From assembly GCA_000231825.2 (NCBI GenBank), contig JH720296.1, positions 1,315,666 through 1,379,665 of the forward strand: a stretch of DNA of 64,000 nt, in the 5' to 3' direction. Below, piece by piece: positions 37,052-51,018 of this stretch. The number at the start of each line of letters is the position of its first letter. Positions within the stretch are counted from its first letter, which is position 1. Origin of the DNA: Tetrahymena elliotti 4EA. Lineage: Eukaryota > Ciliophora > Oligohymenophorea > Hymenostomatida > Tetrahymenidae. A model generated the notes under the pieces. The model was not told the DNA's origin, ran no database searches, and was given only the letters and a program-made list of their open reading frames with translations. Position numbers and translations under genes: made by a program.

Positions 37052-40000
37052 TCAATCTGTTTTTTTAATCTGAAATCCTCTTAATTCTAAGTTTTTTATA
37101 GTTTACCCATATTAAGTATTATATTTTATAAATATGCTATCAGTTTCTTCATTATATTCAGAAGGGATACATTATTGATTTTAATCTTAATTGAATTTAT
37201 TATTTGGTTCAGTTTCTAATGTATTTTTATCAAAGTCACTGTTTTGTAAAAGATAAATTATTAACTTTCAGTTCAAAAGATTTTTCTAATAATTAAAAAA
37301 GATAAATCTATGTTTAAAATTTTACCTTTCAATAGTAGTTTATTGGATAGAAGAAGCTATTTCAGAGTTATTTGTTTTTAAAATCTTAATTAATCGTCCT
37401 TAGTTCCTACTTACTTTTTACTAAAGCTACCTAAAATATTTTTAAAATTATTTATGAAATTTCAAATTTATTAATTAATTATTTACCCATTTTAACTTAG
37501 ACTATTCTTTAAAATAATGCTTTTCTTTAATGATATAGATTAACTAATACCTCCTACTGCTATATTTTTGTTATTATTAGGAATTCTCTTTAAAATATGA
37601 CTGTTAGTGGTGTTGTTGTTATCTTCTATATTTATGCTATCTTAGATATGTAAAGATTTCTTTTTGTACAGTAAATTTTTCTCGATTGATGATACCATCT
37701 TTTTTAAATTAATTTGATGAACAAAAATTAAATAAATTTAATTTTTTAAATTTACTTCTAATGTTGTGCTATTTTAGATAGCTTCTGGGAAAATAGATTG
37801 ATGCTACTATAGATCTTTTGTGATCTGAGGCTGATTTATTTCAGTTGTATTAATGTTGCTTTAAGCAAAGTATTGCTATAGTTGCATAGAGCTTCTCATA
37901 TCTTTCAATTTGTATCTCTAAGTAGATTCAGTCTCAGCTTAATTAAAAGGAGGGAACATGCTTGCTTTTTTATCTTTTTTTCTTCTTTTAAGATAATTAC
38001 CTACAACCCAACTATTTTAGTTTAAAAAATAAAGTTCACTTTATATAATAAGAAATAATATATTTATTTACGCTAAGTTTCTCCATAAAATTCTTGTTTG
38101 AGATTAATTTGTCTTAAAGTATTTCTAAATGCAGGAAAATATTTTAGGGAACTTTTTCTGAAGGAAAGAATTCAGGAAAAATTTGAATTTAACAAAGTTT
38201 TTATTTTTTTTTACAACCTTGTAAATGAGTAGACTGATGAATAAGTAGTTGATTGAGAAAATAAAATAACTAAAAAAGGTTTAATAAATATCATTCTGTG
38301 ATTCTAAAACAGCAAGAAAATAGAGTAAAAGCTAAATTAAAGTGCTATATTTCTCTAGTCTATTTAAAGATCTTTTCCTAAATGGCTACATTTTATTTAA
38401 TAGCATGTAGTAAAATAGCAAAATAAGTGTGCTCATAATACCTTTAATTTGATTATTTTAAGCAAACATATTTATGCAAACAGTCACTAAAATTCTTTTG
38501 AAAATCTTAACTATTTCCCAAAAGTAATTTTATGGTGTATATTCTAAATAAAGTAAACCGTATTTTAGGACGTATAAATAGTTATTTAGCTTTTTCCTTA
38601 TTGATATCAGCAAATATAATTTAAAAACAAGAGAAAATAGCTATATTAGTAATAATGGTAAAATCAGTGAAACAAATAAATCTAAATGATCTTTCCCCCA
38701 ACACTACATTGAGATGTTTAGCTTCACAAACTATTAGCTTCCTATTTTCCTACAACTTATACTTGAGATGAGGATTTGCATAATGCTGTATTATGTAAAT
38801 AATGAATATAATATAAGCACATTTGTCCATATGTAGAATTTAGATGAAACAACCTTTAAACAAGCCAAAAATTTATAAACTAAAGCAAAAATTATTAGGT
38901 AAAAAATAGCATTCAGGTGTATCCATAATATTCTTGAATAGTTTAAAGGTAGAAATTCAAAATTATTTATCAAAAAGCAATCTAAAGAAAAAGATGTTTG
39001 ACTAAACGAATCTCCTAAATAATCTACAAGCAAGTTAAAATCTGTATACCTCACAGAGAATTATTTTAGGCCAGATATTATTTGAAAATAATCATTTGCT
39101 ATCTTTATATAAGCTGCCGTCAAGCTTACAAATGAACTACTACCTAAACTTATCATTTTAATTTTCCTCATTACATCTACTTAAATTGTTGCCTTGGCTC
39201 TCTCTATTGTTTACTTTACTGACCATAACAGATAAAAACTCATCAAGAAGATTATTACACCAATTAAAATATATTATTTTAATTCATTTGAGCAAGGAAC
39301 ACAATCAAAGCTATACATATTAATTTTAGAATACCTATTTATTTATTATTTAATTATACATTTATTAAATGAACCAATTTCAAATATTAATTTCTTACTT
39401 TTAGTTGTAATCTTTTCCTTCGATGTCACAATCTTCACAAAGTGGCCCTATGATAAATCAAAAGATTTAATTTATATTTACTTCAAAAAGTTAATCATTA
39501 CCTGTATGACCTTACATACATTAATCATTTCCTGCACAATTTTCTGGATTATTAACACATTCTAATATTTAGTCTGTTTCCTTGCTCATTCTCCAATAGC
39601 CAGGATTCAATTATATTTAATTGAAGGAACAATTTTTTGCTTAAGGAGGGCACAACATACATTTTTAACTATTCTTCTCACGAGACTTAGGGTCTATTAG
39701 AGAGTATAAGCCTAAATTAATTAAGAATTTAATTAATTTAATTTGAATTTATAAAAAATAATGCTTATTTTTACCATCTGAACACACTCTACATGTAAAG
39801 TACTCCAAAAAAGTATCTTAGCTATAAACTTCACCTTGTTAACAATCTCGAAACTAAATATTTAGTTTAAATTTATTTTGAATTGTATTTTAATCTTAAT
39901 TTATTTAATTATTGGTTGTAGGAATAGATGCTGAATAAAACTCTAGGGATGACTCCTTATTTGGGATACCAATTATTTAATTTGTAAATTTAAAAATAGA

Positions 40001-43000
40001 TGCTTTTAAGGTGTCATTGTATTACAGCTATATAGCAGAATAATCATTCATTCTTAGATTATAAAAATTTTGCATACTCAACACAAATACGACTTATGGG
40101 GTTTCTTAGATATTTATCATCCCGTTTTCATCATCTAAAAGAACAATATTCAGATCAGTAAATTATCCACTTCTTGCTTCTTTAAAGGTATATTAAGAGC
40201 CATTATTTTTTTGATTCTCATAAGTTTAAATTTTAATAGGGCGACTACCTATATTCTTACCAAATATTTTACATTCATTTTACAAGAATTTGTTATCTTA
40301 AACCATTTTCTAGGCTATGTTTTCTTAGATAAATTAACTGGTCTAGAAGTAGTAATAATAAATGCCTCCCCCAACAAGGCCACTATTTTAGCTAAAGATA
40401 TTTCTTTTAAAATCAAAAACTACATTTATTCCACAAATAGCTCCACCAAGTAATTTGGCTGTATTTTTGTGAAATGTGCTCTGCTTTATTTCTACAGCTT
40501 AAGATGAGATATCACTATTTTATATATATATACTTGTGCATAAATAACCACGATTGTCTCTGAAAATAGAATTACTTATCTTTAATCTACTATTGGAAAG
40601 AAAAACTACTCCTTTCAAGTAATTACTCTCAATATTTCTAAAAACAGATGAATCTATAATAGCATCAATATTTTAACCAAATATTAGATGTTCAAATTCA
40701 TTAACATTTTCAAAAAAACTATTTGAAATTGTTAGTTTTGATGGTTATTTAAATGTGATCAACGATACAATTTTATCAGGTGAACTCAGAAGATATTAAT
40801 TCACTTAGGTATTGTATTCAATTAATATATTAGGGATAGACATTGAATTTTAGAATTAACTTTGGTTGAAATTTGTCAGCAAAAAAGTATTCAAATTTGT
40901 CTTAGATTCAAAATGAAGTGTAACATCTTAGAGGTCATCATAATGAAATGGGTATTCAGTCTTGTCTTCTCCAGAAATGCTTGAAAACTCTTATATAAAA
41001 TTATTCTACTGAGGTGTAATTTTTTTGATATTTCTGATAGATACTTATGTGAAAACGGTCTAGCCAGATTCTATTGTCATTAAATTATTTGTTAGATTAT
41101 TGTTATACATTAAAATATTTGTCATGTTTAGAAGGGAATTGCTAATCTAATAATCATATGAATAAACTTCATCAAGAGAAATTGCTGATTTATGATATAA
41201 ATAAGATATTCCTGTATTCAAGTAGAAATTACTATTCTTTTGTTAGTGGTTTGAAATACCTGTGATAAAAAATATTTAAGAACTTATACCCTAGCTGTAT
41301 TTGATTATTATATCTTCAACAGATAATTAATTTGAGTTATCAATACAGAATATTTCAGAATTAGAAAGAATACTCCTTGTTACTTAAATTTAAGAAATGC
41401 TTACTAAAGCTCTATTACTTTAAAGATTTTCAGTGTATATTTTTATTATTTAACTGTTGTTTAGTATGCAAGAATCAATATTAATGTTGTTTAAGTTGAC
41501 TATTTGAGAGTTTATAATATTGATACCACTGCTAGAAATTAATTTTTAATATTTATAGTTTACGTTCATAAAATTTACTGTAGAAATATTTTTAACAGAT
41601 ACCTGGATGGGTGAATATGTATATTTATTACTAGGAGGACTTATCCCTTTTTGAGTAGGATCAGCAGCAAAATAGAAATCGATATTAACAAAAGAGATAT
41701 TTTAACACAAACCCAAACTATTTGAAAATTACAAAGAATAGTTCTTATCTTATTAAAGTTAATTAGACTTAGGTAGCAAAACTATATTTTCAATGATAAA
41801 AGTATTCCACAATCCTAGATCATAACTGTACTAATTTGAATTATTTAAAAAAGAAATCTCTAAATTCTTTTTTTCATTACTTAACCCTTTGAAATGTAAA
41901 GTACTATTATATTTAAATGTCAAATCAGGAAGTTCTTTTAGCTTTTACTTCATATTCAAGTTTATCGTTATATAAAATGAGTCAAAATTATTTATTGTCG
42001 AATCATAAGTTGTTTCCAAAAATTTTAGAGTTTTTTAAATTATCAAAAAGTCATTTTCTAAAATATTATGATAGCACACTTTCTCTTAAACCTAAACAAT
42101 AGGTACTGTATGCCTATATAAATTTAAATATTAAAAAAATAAAAACTAGTGGACAATATTTTTTATTTATATTTCAAGATAAAAAAGTCAAATTTTTAAC
42201 CACAAAAAGCTTTAATTTGTTTGAAATTAAAGAAAAATTAATTTTAAAAATCAAAAGGTTAAATTTTGAAGTTTTCGATGATAAAAATTATGTTTCGTCC
42301 TTTTTTTTCTAAAAAAATTGCCTTTATAAAAATTTAAAAGTAAATAAATTTACATCATTAATCCTTTTTCATGATATCCTCTAATTAATATATTTTAGTT
42401 TCCTAGTTCATCAATAATCACATTTAAATTTGAGATAATTGGGAAATTTAGATAAGTGATCTACCTTGATTCTATATTTAATGAATTAGAAGCTTTAGAT
42501 AATGATTTTTATTATTAGTAAGTAATTGTCATAAGCTAAATAATTTGATATCCTTTCTAGCAAGTGACCATGAATACATTATTTTTCAAGTAAAATACCT
42601 TTTTAAAATATCCTAATTAAGCATCTATTATAAAGTAAGACTAAACTATGGACAATATTTTATTAGGTTAAGTATCTGCTACTTTAATCTGATAAACATT
42701 AACCTAAAAATCAGTTAAAACTAAAATTATGTTGGATTTGTTGCATAAAATAATTTATGAATTATGCTCATTTAGTGGTATTAAAATACTTTGCCAAGGC
42801 TTCATTGTCTCAATATCAATAAACTGCAACTTTTATTGTGAAGACATTAGAAAAGCTATATATCCACTTTCTTCTGAAATAAGAATTTCTTTAAGTTGTA
42901 TTTACTCATCGATAAAAGAGTTCACTAAGGAGAGATTTAAATTTTTTATATTTTGAAACTATATTTGACTACAAGCAACTTGATTATTTTGATTTCCATC

Positions 43001-46000
43001 ATTAAAACAATTTTGACCTTCATTATTATTCGATGAAGATTATCCATCAAATTATAGAGTAAATTTGTTTATTATTCCCTTCTTATCAAATGAAAGAAAA
43101 GTGATCATATTATTATTAACTAAGTTAATGACTTTAACTCCTTAAATTTGAGATTTATGGGATCCTGAATTAATATTACTTGTTTATTTTAAATCAGCTG
43201 TTAAGACAGCTAACTAGCCTAAAGAATCTGATACAAAAAGAAAATCTTTAGTTAGAAAATAAATATTCTTTATTATTTCCATTTAAGGTTCATTAGGGTT
43301 ATTTTAATTTTCATTAAATTAATAAGAGGATATTTCTTTTATTGCTACATCATGATCTTAGTCTATACAAGCTGCATATAAATTTATTTTATTTAGAAAT
43401 CTATTTATTCCATATAAAAAATTGGAATTCTTTTGAAATTGAACAATTGTTTCATTTCTAATCTAGAAAGTTTTAAATTAAAGTACTGGTTTAGTTTATA
43501 GTTCATTAGAATTTACAGCAAGTAGTTAATTTTAGCAGTTTATTACAAGAATATCTGAGGCATTTATTATTTATATTGTTTTACAAATAAATCCTTGATG
43601 AATTAGCTTAAATTTATCTATTTAAGTGTCCCAAAACTCAACAGTTCCTATACTTTTCTTACTCACTATCTATGAGTATATTAATAGACCATTTGATTGG
43701 AAGTAAACTGCTTGCTATATTGATTTTTTCATGAGCATCGTTTTAAGCATGAAACCTGGATTAGTAAATTTTAGTGAATTGTAAGTATAAATGCTTGACT
43801 TTGTGCAAATAATAAGGAGTCTAGAATAAATAGAATAAAATATATTTTCAATAACTAAATTTGAATTATCTATCACACCAGTATCAATCAGGTTACCTTT
43901 ATCAAGGTTCCAAACTTTAATTTGTCCTAGCTCAACAGTAAATAGTATTTTAAATTCATTTTATATTAAAATATCCCTTACTTGTTCAACAAATTGTAAT
44001 TCATGTTTTAACTCGTAAGATAGTATTGTTTATTACTCATTATTTATATTCTATCTTTCATAAACAAAAATTTTTTTAGAAGCTGTACCAACAATCAGAT
44101 AATTTTAAGATTTATCTGTTTGCATAAAATTTATTTCAGAGCTATGAGTAAACACAATCAATGGTACAAAAGAAGTGTATTAAAGTATTTGAAGTCTACC
44201 AACAGACTCTCCTATTAACAATATGTTCAACTCATAATTGATTACTAAAGAGGTACAGAAACTTATTAAACTTTTAATTTCTTTTGAAATCCTTCCTTAA
44301 GATATACTATAAACATAAATATCTAAGCTTTCTTTATAAGTATAGATTATTTATCCTAGATTAAAATCTGTAATAAATTAACTGATTGTATAATCTAGTT
44401 TTAAAGTAGGATTAATCTGATCAAGGGTCAACTCATTCCATAGTTTTATTGATTTTTCTTATTCACAATAAGTAATAGCCATCATAATCTACTGACTCAT
44501 GCCTTTGGTTTATATAACACCATGATTAAATATTGTTATGTTTGCACTATGTATTCCTTTCTTATAAATCAAAATTATATCATTTTAATAATCATAAAGA
44601 AACATGTCTGTAAATGTTTCATTTGTTTCCTAATTTATTCTATATTAGAAAGCTAGAATTACTTCATTTGGATTTTTTTCATATAAATTAAAATTTTTAG
44701 ATTGTACAAGAGGACTGCTTAGCAACTAATAGAAAGTGATTTCAGCTATTTAATTTAAATCCCATGTCTATTATTTAACAACATATTTCTATAATACCAT
44801 ATTATCAATACTTATTTATGAAAAATAATTCTATCCATTCAATTTTTAGTTAAAGGTAATAGAATTGTATTATTCATCAATCTGAAAAAGTGGTATTCCA
44901 TAAATTTGTTAATTAACTATTGATATCTTATGGTGCAGCTATAAAGGTGATTTAACTCTTAGTTTTCCAATAGTACCATCTTTAAAAAGAAAAAATGCTA
45001 TTTAGCAATTTCCTTCATAATCAATAAAGCTGCTTACTTGCTAGTTTAATAATATGTCATTAAAAGGTTAGGATAAATTGTTAGAATCTAATACAATAAC
45101 CTAAATTTATAAATTTGAATTGAATAAAATATTTAAAAAGAATATTTATTACTCTTTAATCTAGAGAAACAATGAAAATCATTGTTTATTTATTTGAGAC
45201 TGATAATATTTGAGAATTGAAATTAGAGAGAGAACCTTTGATGGTTTAAAAGGAATTCGAATCTATCATTAAAAAGAATTTTCCATCATTGTGCAAAATT
45301 AAAGTATTACTTTCTTTAATGAACATCAATTAGATATTCTATATAGGTTGCTTTGAATAGTTTAAATTGCTAATTAGGCTTGAATTAATGTAATTATAGC
45401 TTAACAATCTTTGATTGGAAGCAAGAAATAATATTTTAGAATTAGTATTAACTTACCATTTATACTATGATTTAAAAATTAATTGAATAGTTTGTAGAAT
45501 ATAGTTGTTAATATTTAGTTTTTAATCTATTTGAATAAATTCGATTTAATATATTTATATGTTTTATTAATTAAACACAATCATGATCTTGTTTTCTTGA
45601 TCATAAAAATTCTCCATATAACCCTAACTTAAATAGATGTATTTTTGATTCATTAAGTTTTCTGAATAATAAAATTTTAAGTATTCTGTTTTAACTTGTG
45701 TCGATATATCAATTTTATATACTCTGGTAATGAATAAATTTAACTGTTGCATAAATAGATCAACGCTTATGATGCTTTTTAAAAGAAAAATATTATTCTT
45801 TATTTTTATATTTGAATAAAAAATTACTTGTAAGTCTTTTAAAATTCATCTCGAGTTATAAAAGGATTATTTTTTGTATCTTTTTACACATTTATAATAA
45901 TAATTTTTGTTTTCTCAAAAACGATAAACTATTTTTCATTGATTGAATAAAATATCTTTGCTGGTGTTTCAATTTCTTAGTACAAAGCGATTAAAATGCC

Positions 46001-47712
46001 ACTCCAATAATCCCAAATTGCTATAGTCTTATCTAGCTATATTGTAGCCATTAGTCCTCTCTCATTATCAATTGCAATTTCTAGGATTTCATTAAACAAA
46101 TTGATTTATCTATCTACAAATCTTTTCAAAGAAGAGTCATCATAAAATATTTGTTGCTCTGTTGAGTAATTCCATGCATCGATCTCAAATTAATAAAATC
46201 TAATAATTATTTAGTTAGTGTAATCAAAAACTGCATTTGCTTTCTTATTCAGATTTTCTAAATCATCAATTAATTTTATTTAAAAATTATTAAAATTAAT
46301 TGAAAAAAACAAAATATTACTGTTAAATTATTAAATCTGAAGATTTGTCTGAGGAACAAGGCACTTTATTGAATCTAAACTTTCTTTTATAGAGTTGTAA
46401 ATGTAAAAACCTTCTTCTTCTCTTCTTGTTTATATCATAATATATTTTCCAAATTAAAAGATATTAGTTATTCTTTAGAAAGATATTCTCTTAGTCATGT
46501 AACTTAAGCTACCATCATATTTATAAGGGCATATAAAGAGACTATTACTTTAATCATGAAAAACAATCTACTTTGTTAATGAAATGTGATAAGCTTGAGT
46601 GACTAATGACATCACTGATGGGATAGTTAATTCACTTAAAAATGCACCTTTTCTTAAAGAATACGTTTGAATTTTATTGCTGCTTAAGAAAATAGTAATC
46701 AATTATGCATCTTCTAGAATAAGGTATTTTACTATTTAAGCTTATTGAATTTAAATATCCCAATAAACACTATTGTAATCAAAAGAAATTGCTGTCAACT
46801 TTGACCTATCTTCAGATGTGCCTACAATAGAATTAATAGAAAGTATAAAGCTTTATGTGTCAGCAATAATTTGCTAATTATTAAATTTAATAATTGAAGT
46901 TTATATTTTTGTGATATCATCTTTCTATATTTTCACTAGTGAAATCTATTTGTTTTAAAGAAACATAATAATACTGTAGTAATCTGTTCTATCATAGAAA
47001 AAAACTTATGCAATCTTATCATCTAGCATAAATGAATAATTTAGTGTATGTTTATTATAATTAAATACTTGAACCTATTTTAATAAAATACTCTTAATAT
47101 TACATCATATTTCAAAAAAAATTTATCTTAATTAAAAGTAATTTAGGGCCTATCTTTCCTTGTTAACAAACAAGATTTTGCAGCTTACTTTAACTAAATA
47201 CAATATTTGTAAATAATTTTGCATTAACAACCCATGTTAAAAAACAATTTAAGAGTGAATGAACGATATATATTAATAAATCAAGATACTTTATTTTATA
47301 GACTGATGATGAAGGAGTAAGGTAAAGAAGGGTGAAAAAAAGAGCTCTCGGCTACTCTTTAATCAGTTAATTTAAATTCTTTTATAGTTTAGCCTTAGGG
47401 ATAAGATTATATTGTAAGAAATCCATTTTAATTTAGAATGATTAATTAGTTTTAATCTTGATCTAAAAAAATATTAACGATTTAACTATTTTGTGCTGTA
47501 AACACCTTTAAATCATTCATTTATATTAAATCCCATAATATCGCAGTGTCTTCTAATCCATATGAGATTAAGCGATCATTTTATTTGTCAAATGCTAATC
47601 CTTTGACTGCTTCTCTGTTGCATATTAGACCATTATTTTTAAAAAAAGAACAAAGTTTAGAATCAACAAGCTGTAGAAAGAGCGAAAATATAAAAATTAG
47701 AAGGTATCTCAT
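37052..47712 (-). CDS. Giant receptor-like membrane protein: WD/propeller, beta-helix, Cys-rich, multi-TM
   Basis: From ATG 47712 to TGA 37052-37054, roughly 3,200 codons with at least nine introns (best defined: 42353-42114, 39774-39712, 39501-39448, and several at 37.3-38.1 kb). Start MRYLLIFIFSLFLQLVDSK is a signal peptide. Residues to about 1,700 hold propeller-type repeats such as NDRLISYGLEDTAILWDL, LDKTIAIWDYWSGILIALY and FTVELGQIKVWNLDKGNLID. From ~42.1 to ~39.8 kb come parallel beta-helix repeats (SRLKISNSIFRDN, CGINVVFDFKRNIFSQNSG). Then a Cys-rich segment (CRVCSDG, CMLCPPQAKNC, CAGNDQC, CEDCD), about seven hydrophobic spans (VIIFLMSFYLLW, AIFYLIIFALVYKFL and others) and a Q/S-rich tail. 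Likely a surface protein with a large lumenal or extracellular part; the ligand is unknown. Continuity between the propeller and helix halves depends on the 240-bp intron at 42114-42353, which joins in phase. Confidence 0.8.
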
Positions 47713-50088
47713 AAAAATATCTATATTTAATAATTTAGAGAGTTATAATTTTAGATGGTTTTGAATTTATGAAAGAAATCTTCTTTTACTTAAATTAGCA
47801 CTCAAACCACTTTTATATACTCTCTTTTTTTTCTATTTGTAAAGTATCCTACTTTGATGTAAATAACTTAATAAAAATAATTAATTCAAATTCTTTCACC
47901 TTCTCCAACACTAAAATCTAATTGATTTTTTGCTTTGATTTAAATAAATATGACACTTTTCTTCAAGGATCCAAAAATCATTCAATTTCGGTTTAGTTCA
48001 AGGATACATAAGTATTTTCTTTTCATATTATTGATCATTAAAAATCAAAATCAAAACTAACCCAAAAGTATAAAAAATATAACTCTGCTTCATTTTTCCC
48101 AATCAATCAATGTATATTCATTATTTGTAATCAATAATCATATTTATCATAAAATTGTACTTATAATTGATAGTTTGCAATATTTTAAACATTTTTTTAT
48201 CTGAAAATCTTCAAAAGTAATTATTTTATCAAAAACTAAAAAATATTTTTATAATTACAATAATTAAAATCATATGAATTTAAAGTATTAAAACACTTTT
48301 TCTTAAAGTTTGATAAAAAATGTTATTTTTTAAAATTTAATAAATTTTTAGTAAATATTTTTCATGAGAATTAGCAAATATCCTAAAATTTCTTGATGTA
48401 AAGCAATGATATTTTTAAGAAAATGAATTTTTCTAATCAAATTTAATTAAATTTTTGTGACAATTCATAAATACCTTTGGAGGCAGGCAATCTAATTTAG
48501 TTCGAAATAGTAAAAAATTTTTTGTTCTTCAAAAACTCCTTTTTAAATACCAATTATTAAATTGAATGTTCATAAAATTCAATTGATGAAATTTATTACT
48601 AATCTTTAATTTTTTTTAAAAAATTAAAAGCAGCTTAAGAATTTAATTTTCAATAACAATAAAATCCTTTTTCTTTTTTTGAAATAAATACATTTTTCAC
48701 AAAAAAATATAAATGGAAAATTTGTTTTTTCGTTATATTTATATTTTAATAAATTATCTTATAAAAAAAATTAAAAATCATAGTGTTTATTTATTTGATT
48801 TTACGAAAAGCTTGTTTTGATGGAAAAGTATTTTTTATGAACTAGATTAATTAATATTTAAAAATGTGCTCATTTTAACTTTTGAAGCATTGAATTTATG
48901 TAAAACTAAATAATAATTAAGAGGTTAAATTTATTTAATTTAAAATTTTATTAATTAATTTATTTTAGTTTGAATATTTTCATCATAAATGTATTCTAAT
49001 TGTTAAATATTTTAATTTAAAATTATATTATCCAAATCAATGTAAAATTTTGCTAAGGATGAATAATATTTCAGTTTATTTTCAATCAGGTTTAAATTCT
49101 CTTTTTCTAATTTATATTTTTAATTATTTTCATTTAAATAATAGAAAAAATATAATTTTTATTTATTTTTTTTAAGTTTTTTAATCAAATATTGTTTAGT
49201 TAATAACTTTGTTCTGCCTTGAAATAGAAATTAATTAGATAAATCTATCATAATGCATGATTTCTTTTTGTAAGTTTATATTTTCAGATCAGAAAAATCT
49301 GCATATTATTATAAGAAAAATTAAAAAGTCTTACCTGAATTATAAATTTGGGGATCAATAAGTAAAAATTTATCAAATTTAGAAATATATTAATAACTAT
49401 TATATTATAGATTTCAAATTAAAAAATTTGGTGTTTAGAAAGAGAATTATAAAATTTTTTGTTTGATAAAAAGCAATTTTCACCTGCAATTGCTCTTTGG
49501 ATTTTATTAAAGTGCATCACAATTTTCAATGAAAAATCAAAATTAACTAAATTTGATTTTAAATAATGCAATAATTTTTTATCATAGCCTGGCATAAATG
49601 AATACTAATTGTCAAAAAAGTATTCAAAGGTTAGAATTATTGAAAGATTGAGTATTATTAGGCTAATCAATAACACTTTAATTTAAAAATCTCCCCCATC
49701 AAATATATCATTTAGTCTCTTAAGTAGAGTTACTCATAGAAAAAATACGAATAAAATAGAAATATTAAGCTGATTAGTATCTAAAATCAATGGACCCTCA
49801 CTTAAAAAAGCTATATTTAAATTAGAAACAAAAAAATCAAACAAATTAATATTCAATCAGACTAGCAAGCAATAATGCTGTCTGTCTATTTATATATAAT
49901 TTTTACTTGAAATGAAGTGATTGATTAATATATAAATATATATTTATTAAATCATAATTAAAAAACAAAGTGACAAAAAGAAGCTAAACAATCAGTTTTG
50001 ATCGTTTAATTAGTATTTAGAAAGAAACAAAGATAAATATAGTATTAAATTAATAAAAATGATAACAAAAAATTAGAAAAATCTCACA
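47713..50088. other. Divergent intergenic region, about 2.4 kb
   Basis: AT-rich DNA separating the giant minus-strand gene from the plus-strand carrier gene. Apart from the weak signal-peptide-like frame at 47992-48093, no coding-like sequence was found. Confidence 0.55.
47992..48093 (-). CDS. Very short hydrophobic open frame, doubtful
   Basis: ATG at 48093 reads MKQSYIFYTFGLVLILIFND and ends at TGA after about 33 codons. The hydrophobic core looks like a signal peptide. It could be an orphan first exon: a GTATCC...GAAG intron would open a longer frame toward 47.8 kb. It could equally be chance. Confidence 0.2.
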
Positions 50089-51018
50089 ATGGATCCTGCT
50101 GAAGCAGCAACCACTTTAGTAGAAACTCCTCATACAACTTAAGAAACCAACCATGCCCTTTTAGGTGGTGCAGCTGGTGTCATAGTTAGCACTATTTTGC
50201 ATCCTTTAGAAGTTATTAAAATTGGTATTATTATTAATCCAATGAATTCACAAGCTATTTAAAAAGCAAACTTTGCAGAATCTTTCTTCATTGTTGGCAA
50301 ACATATTTATTAAACCGAAGGCTGGAAGGGATTCTTTCGAGGTTTAGCACCTGAATTAGTTCGTTCTTGTGCAGGAACATCTATGTACTTCTCTATTCTT
50401 CACTAACTTGAAAAAGTTTTCCATTAGAATGGCTCCAAAAAGGACGATTAATTACCTTAATTCGTTGCTTCAGCTGTTGCAAGAATGGCTAGTGCCTATT
50501 TGACAAATCCTCTTGCTGTCATTGCATCTCGTGAGTAGGTACCTGGATTCAATGTTTATAAAAATATGTTTGATGGTATCAGAAAAATTTTTAAATATGA
50601 AGGTATTAGCTATTTTATGAAAGGCTCTTTTGCAAGTGCCTTAAAAGAAGGTCCTTTTGCTGGTACTTATTACGTTATTTATAAGCTCCTCAAAAGCTCA
50701 TTTACCCATATTAAAAATGATTCCCAATATTTGATGTTCTCTTTGCTCAGTGGCATGACAGCAGGTTTTGTAGCAACAACTGTTTCCCATCCATTCGAAA
50801 TTATTAGAGCAAGACTTTAAATTATTAACAAATTTAATAAAAATCAAGATTATCAATATAATGGTATAATTGATGGACTAACCAAAATATATAAAAACGA
50901 TGGAATTAATGGATACTTTACAGGTCTTGCTCCTCGATTAGTCAGAAAGCCTTTAGCTAATGCACTTACTTTCACACTTTTTGAGCTTTTCCATATGAAC
51001 ACCTCCAAGAGATGGTGA
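50089..51018 (+). CDS. Mitochondrial carrier family (SLC25) protein
   Basis: Intronless, 309 aa from ATG 50089 (MDPAEAATTLVETPHTTQET); an in-frame ATG at 50059 would add ten residues. TGA is at 51016-51018. Three carrier modules are visible, each with two membrane helices. Repeat 1 has HPLEVIKIG (Pro39) then GWKGFFRGLAPELVR. Repeat 2 has NPLAVIASR (Pro141) then GISYFMKGSFASALK. Repeat 3 has HPFEIIRARL (Pro235) then GINGYFTGLAPRLVRK. Repeats 1 and 3 fit P-x-[DE]-x-x-[KR], but repeat 2 lacks both charged residues (P-L-A-V-I-A). Family members move metabolites across the inner mitochondrial membrane; the substrate cannot be read from the sequence. Length is normal for the family. Confidence 0.93.

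Noticed and set aside
38791..39054. Independent small membrane protein on the minus strand
   Set aside because: It is an internal part of the multi-TM region of the giant gene; the frame continues on both sides through TAA/TAG glutamines.
41917..42102. Plus-strand frame with several Ser and Leu residues
   Set aside because: Antisense to the giant gene, close to the intron that joins its propeller and beta-helix halves; no support beyond absence of stops.
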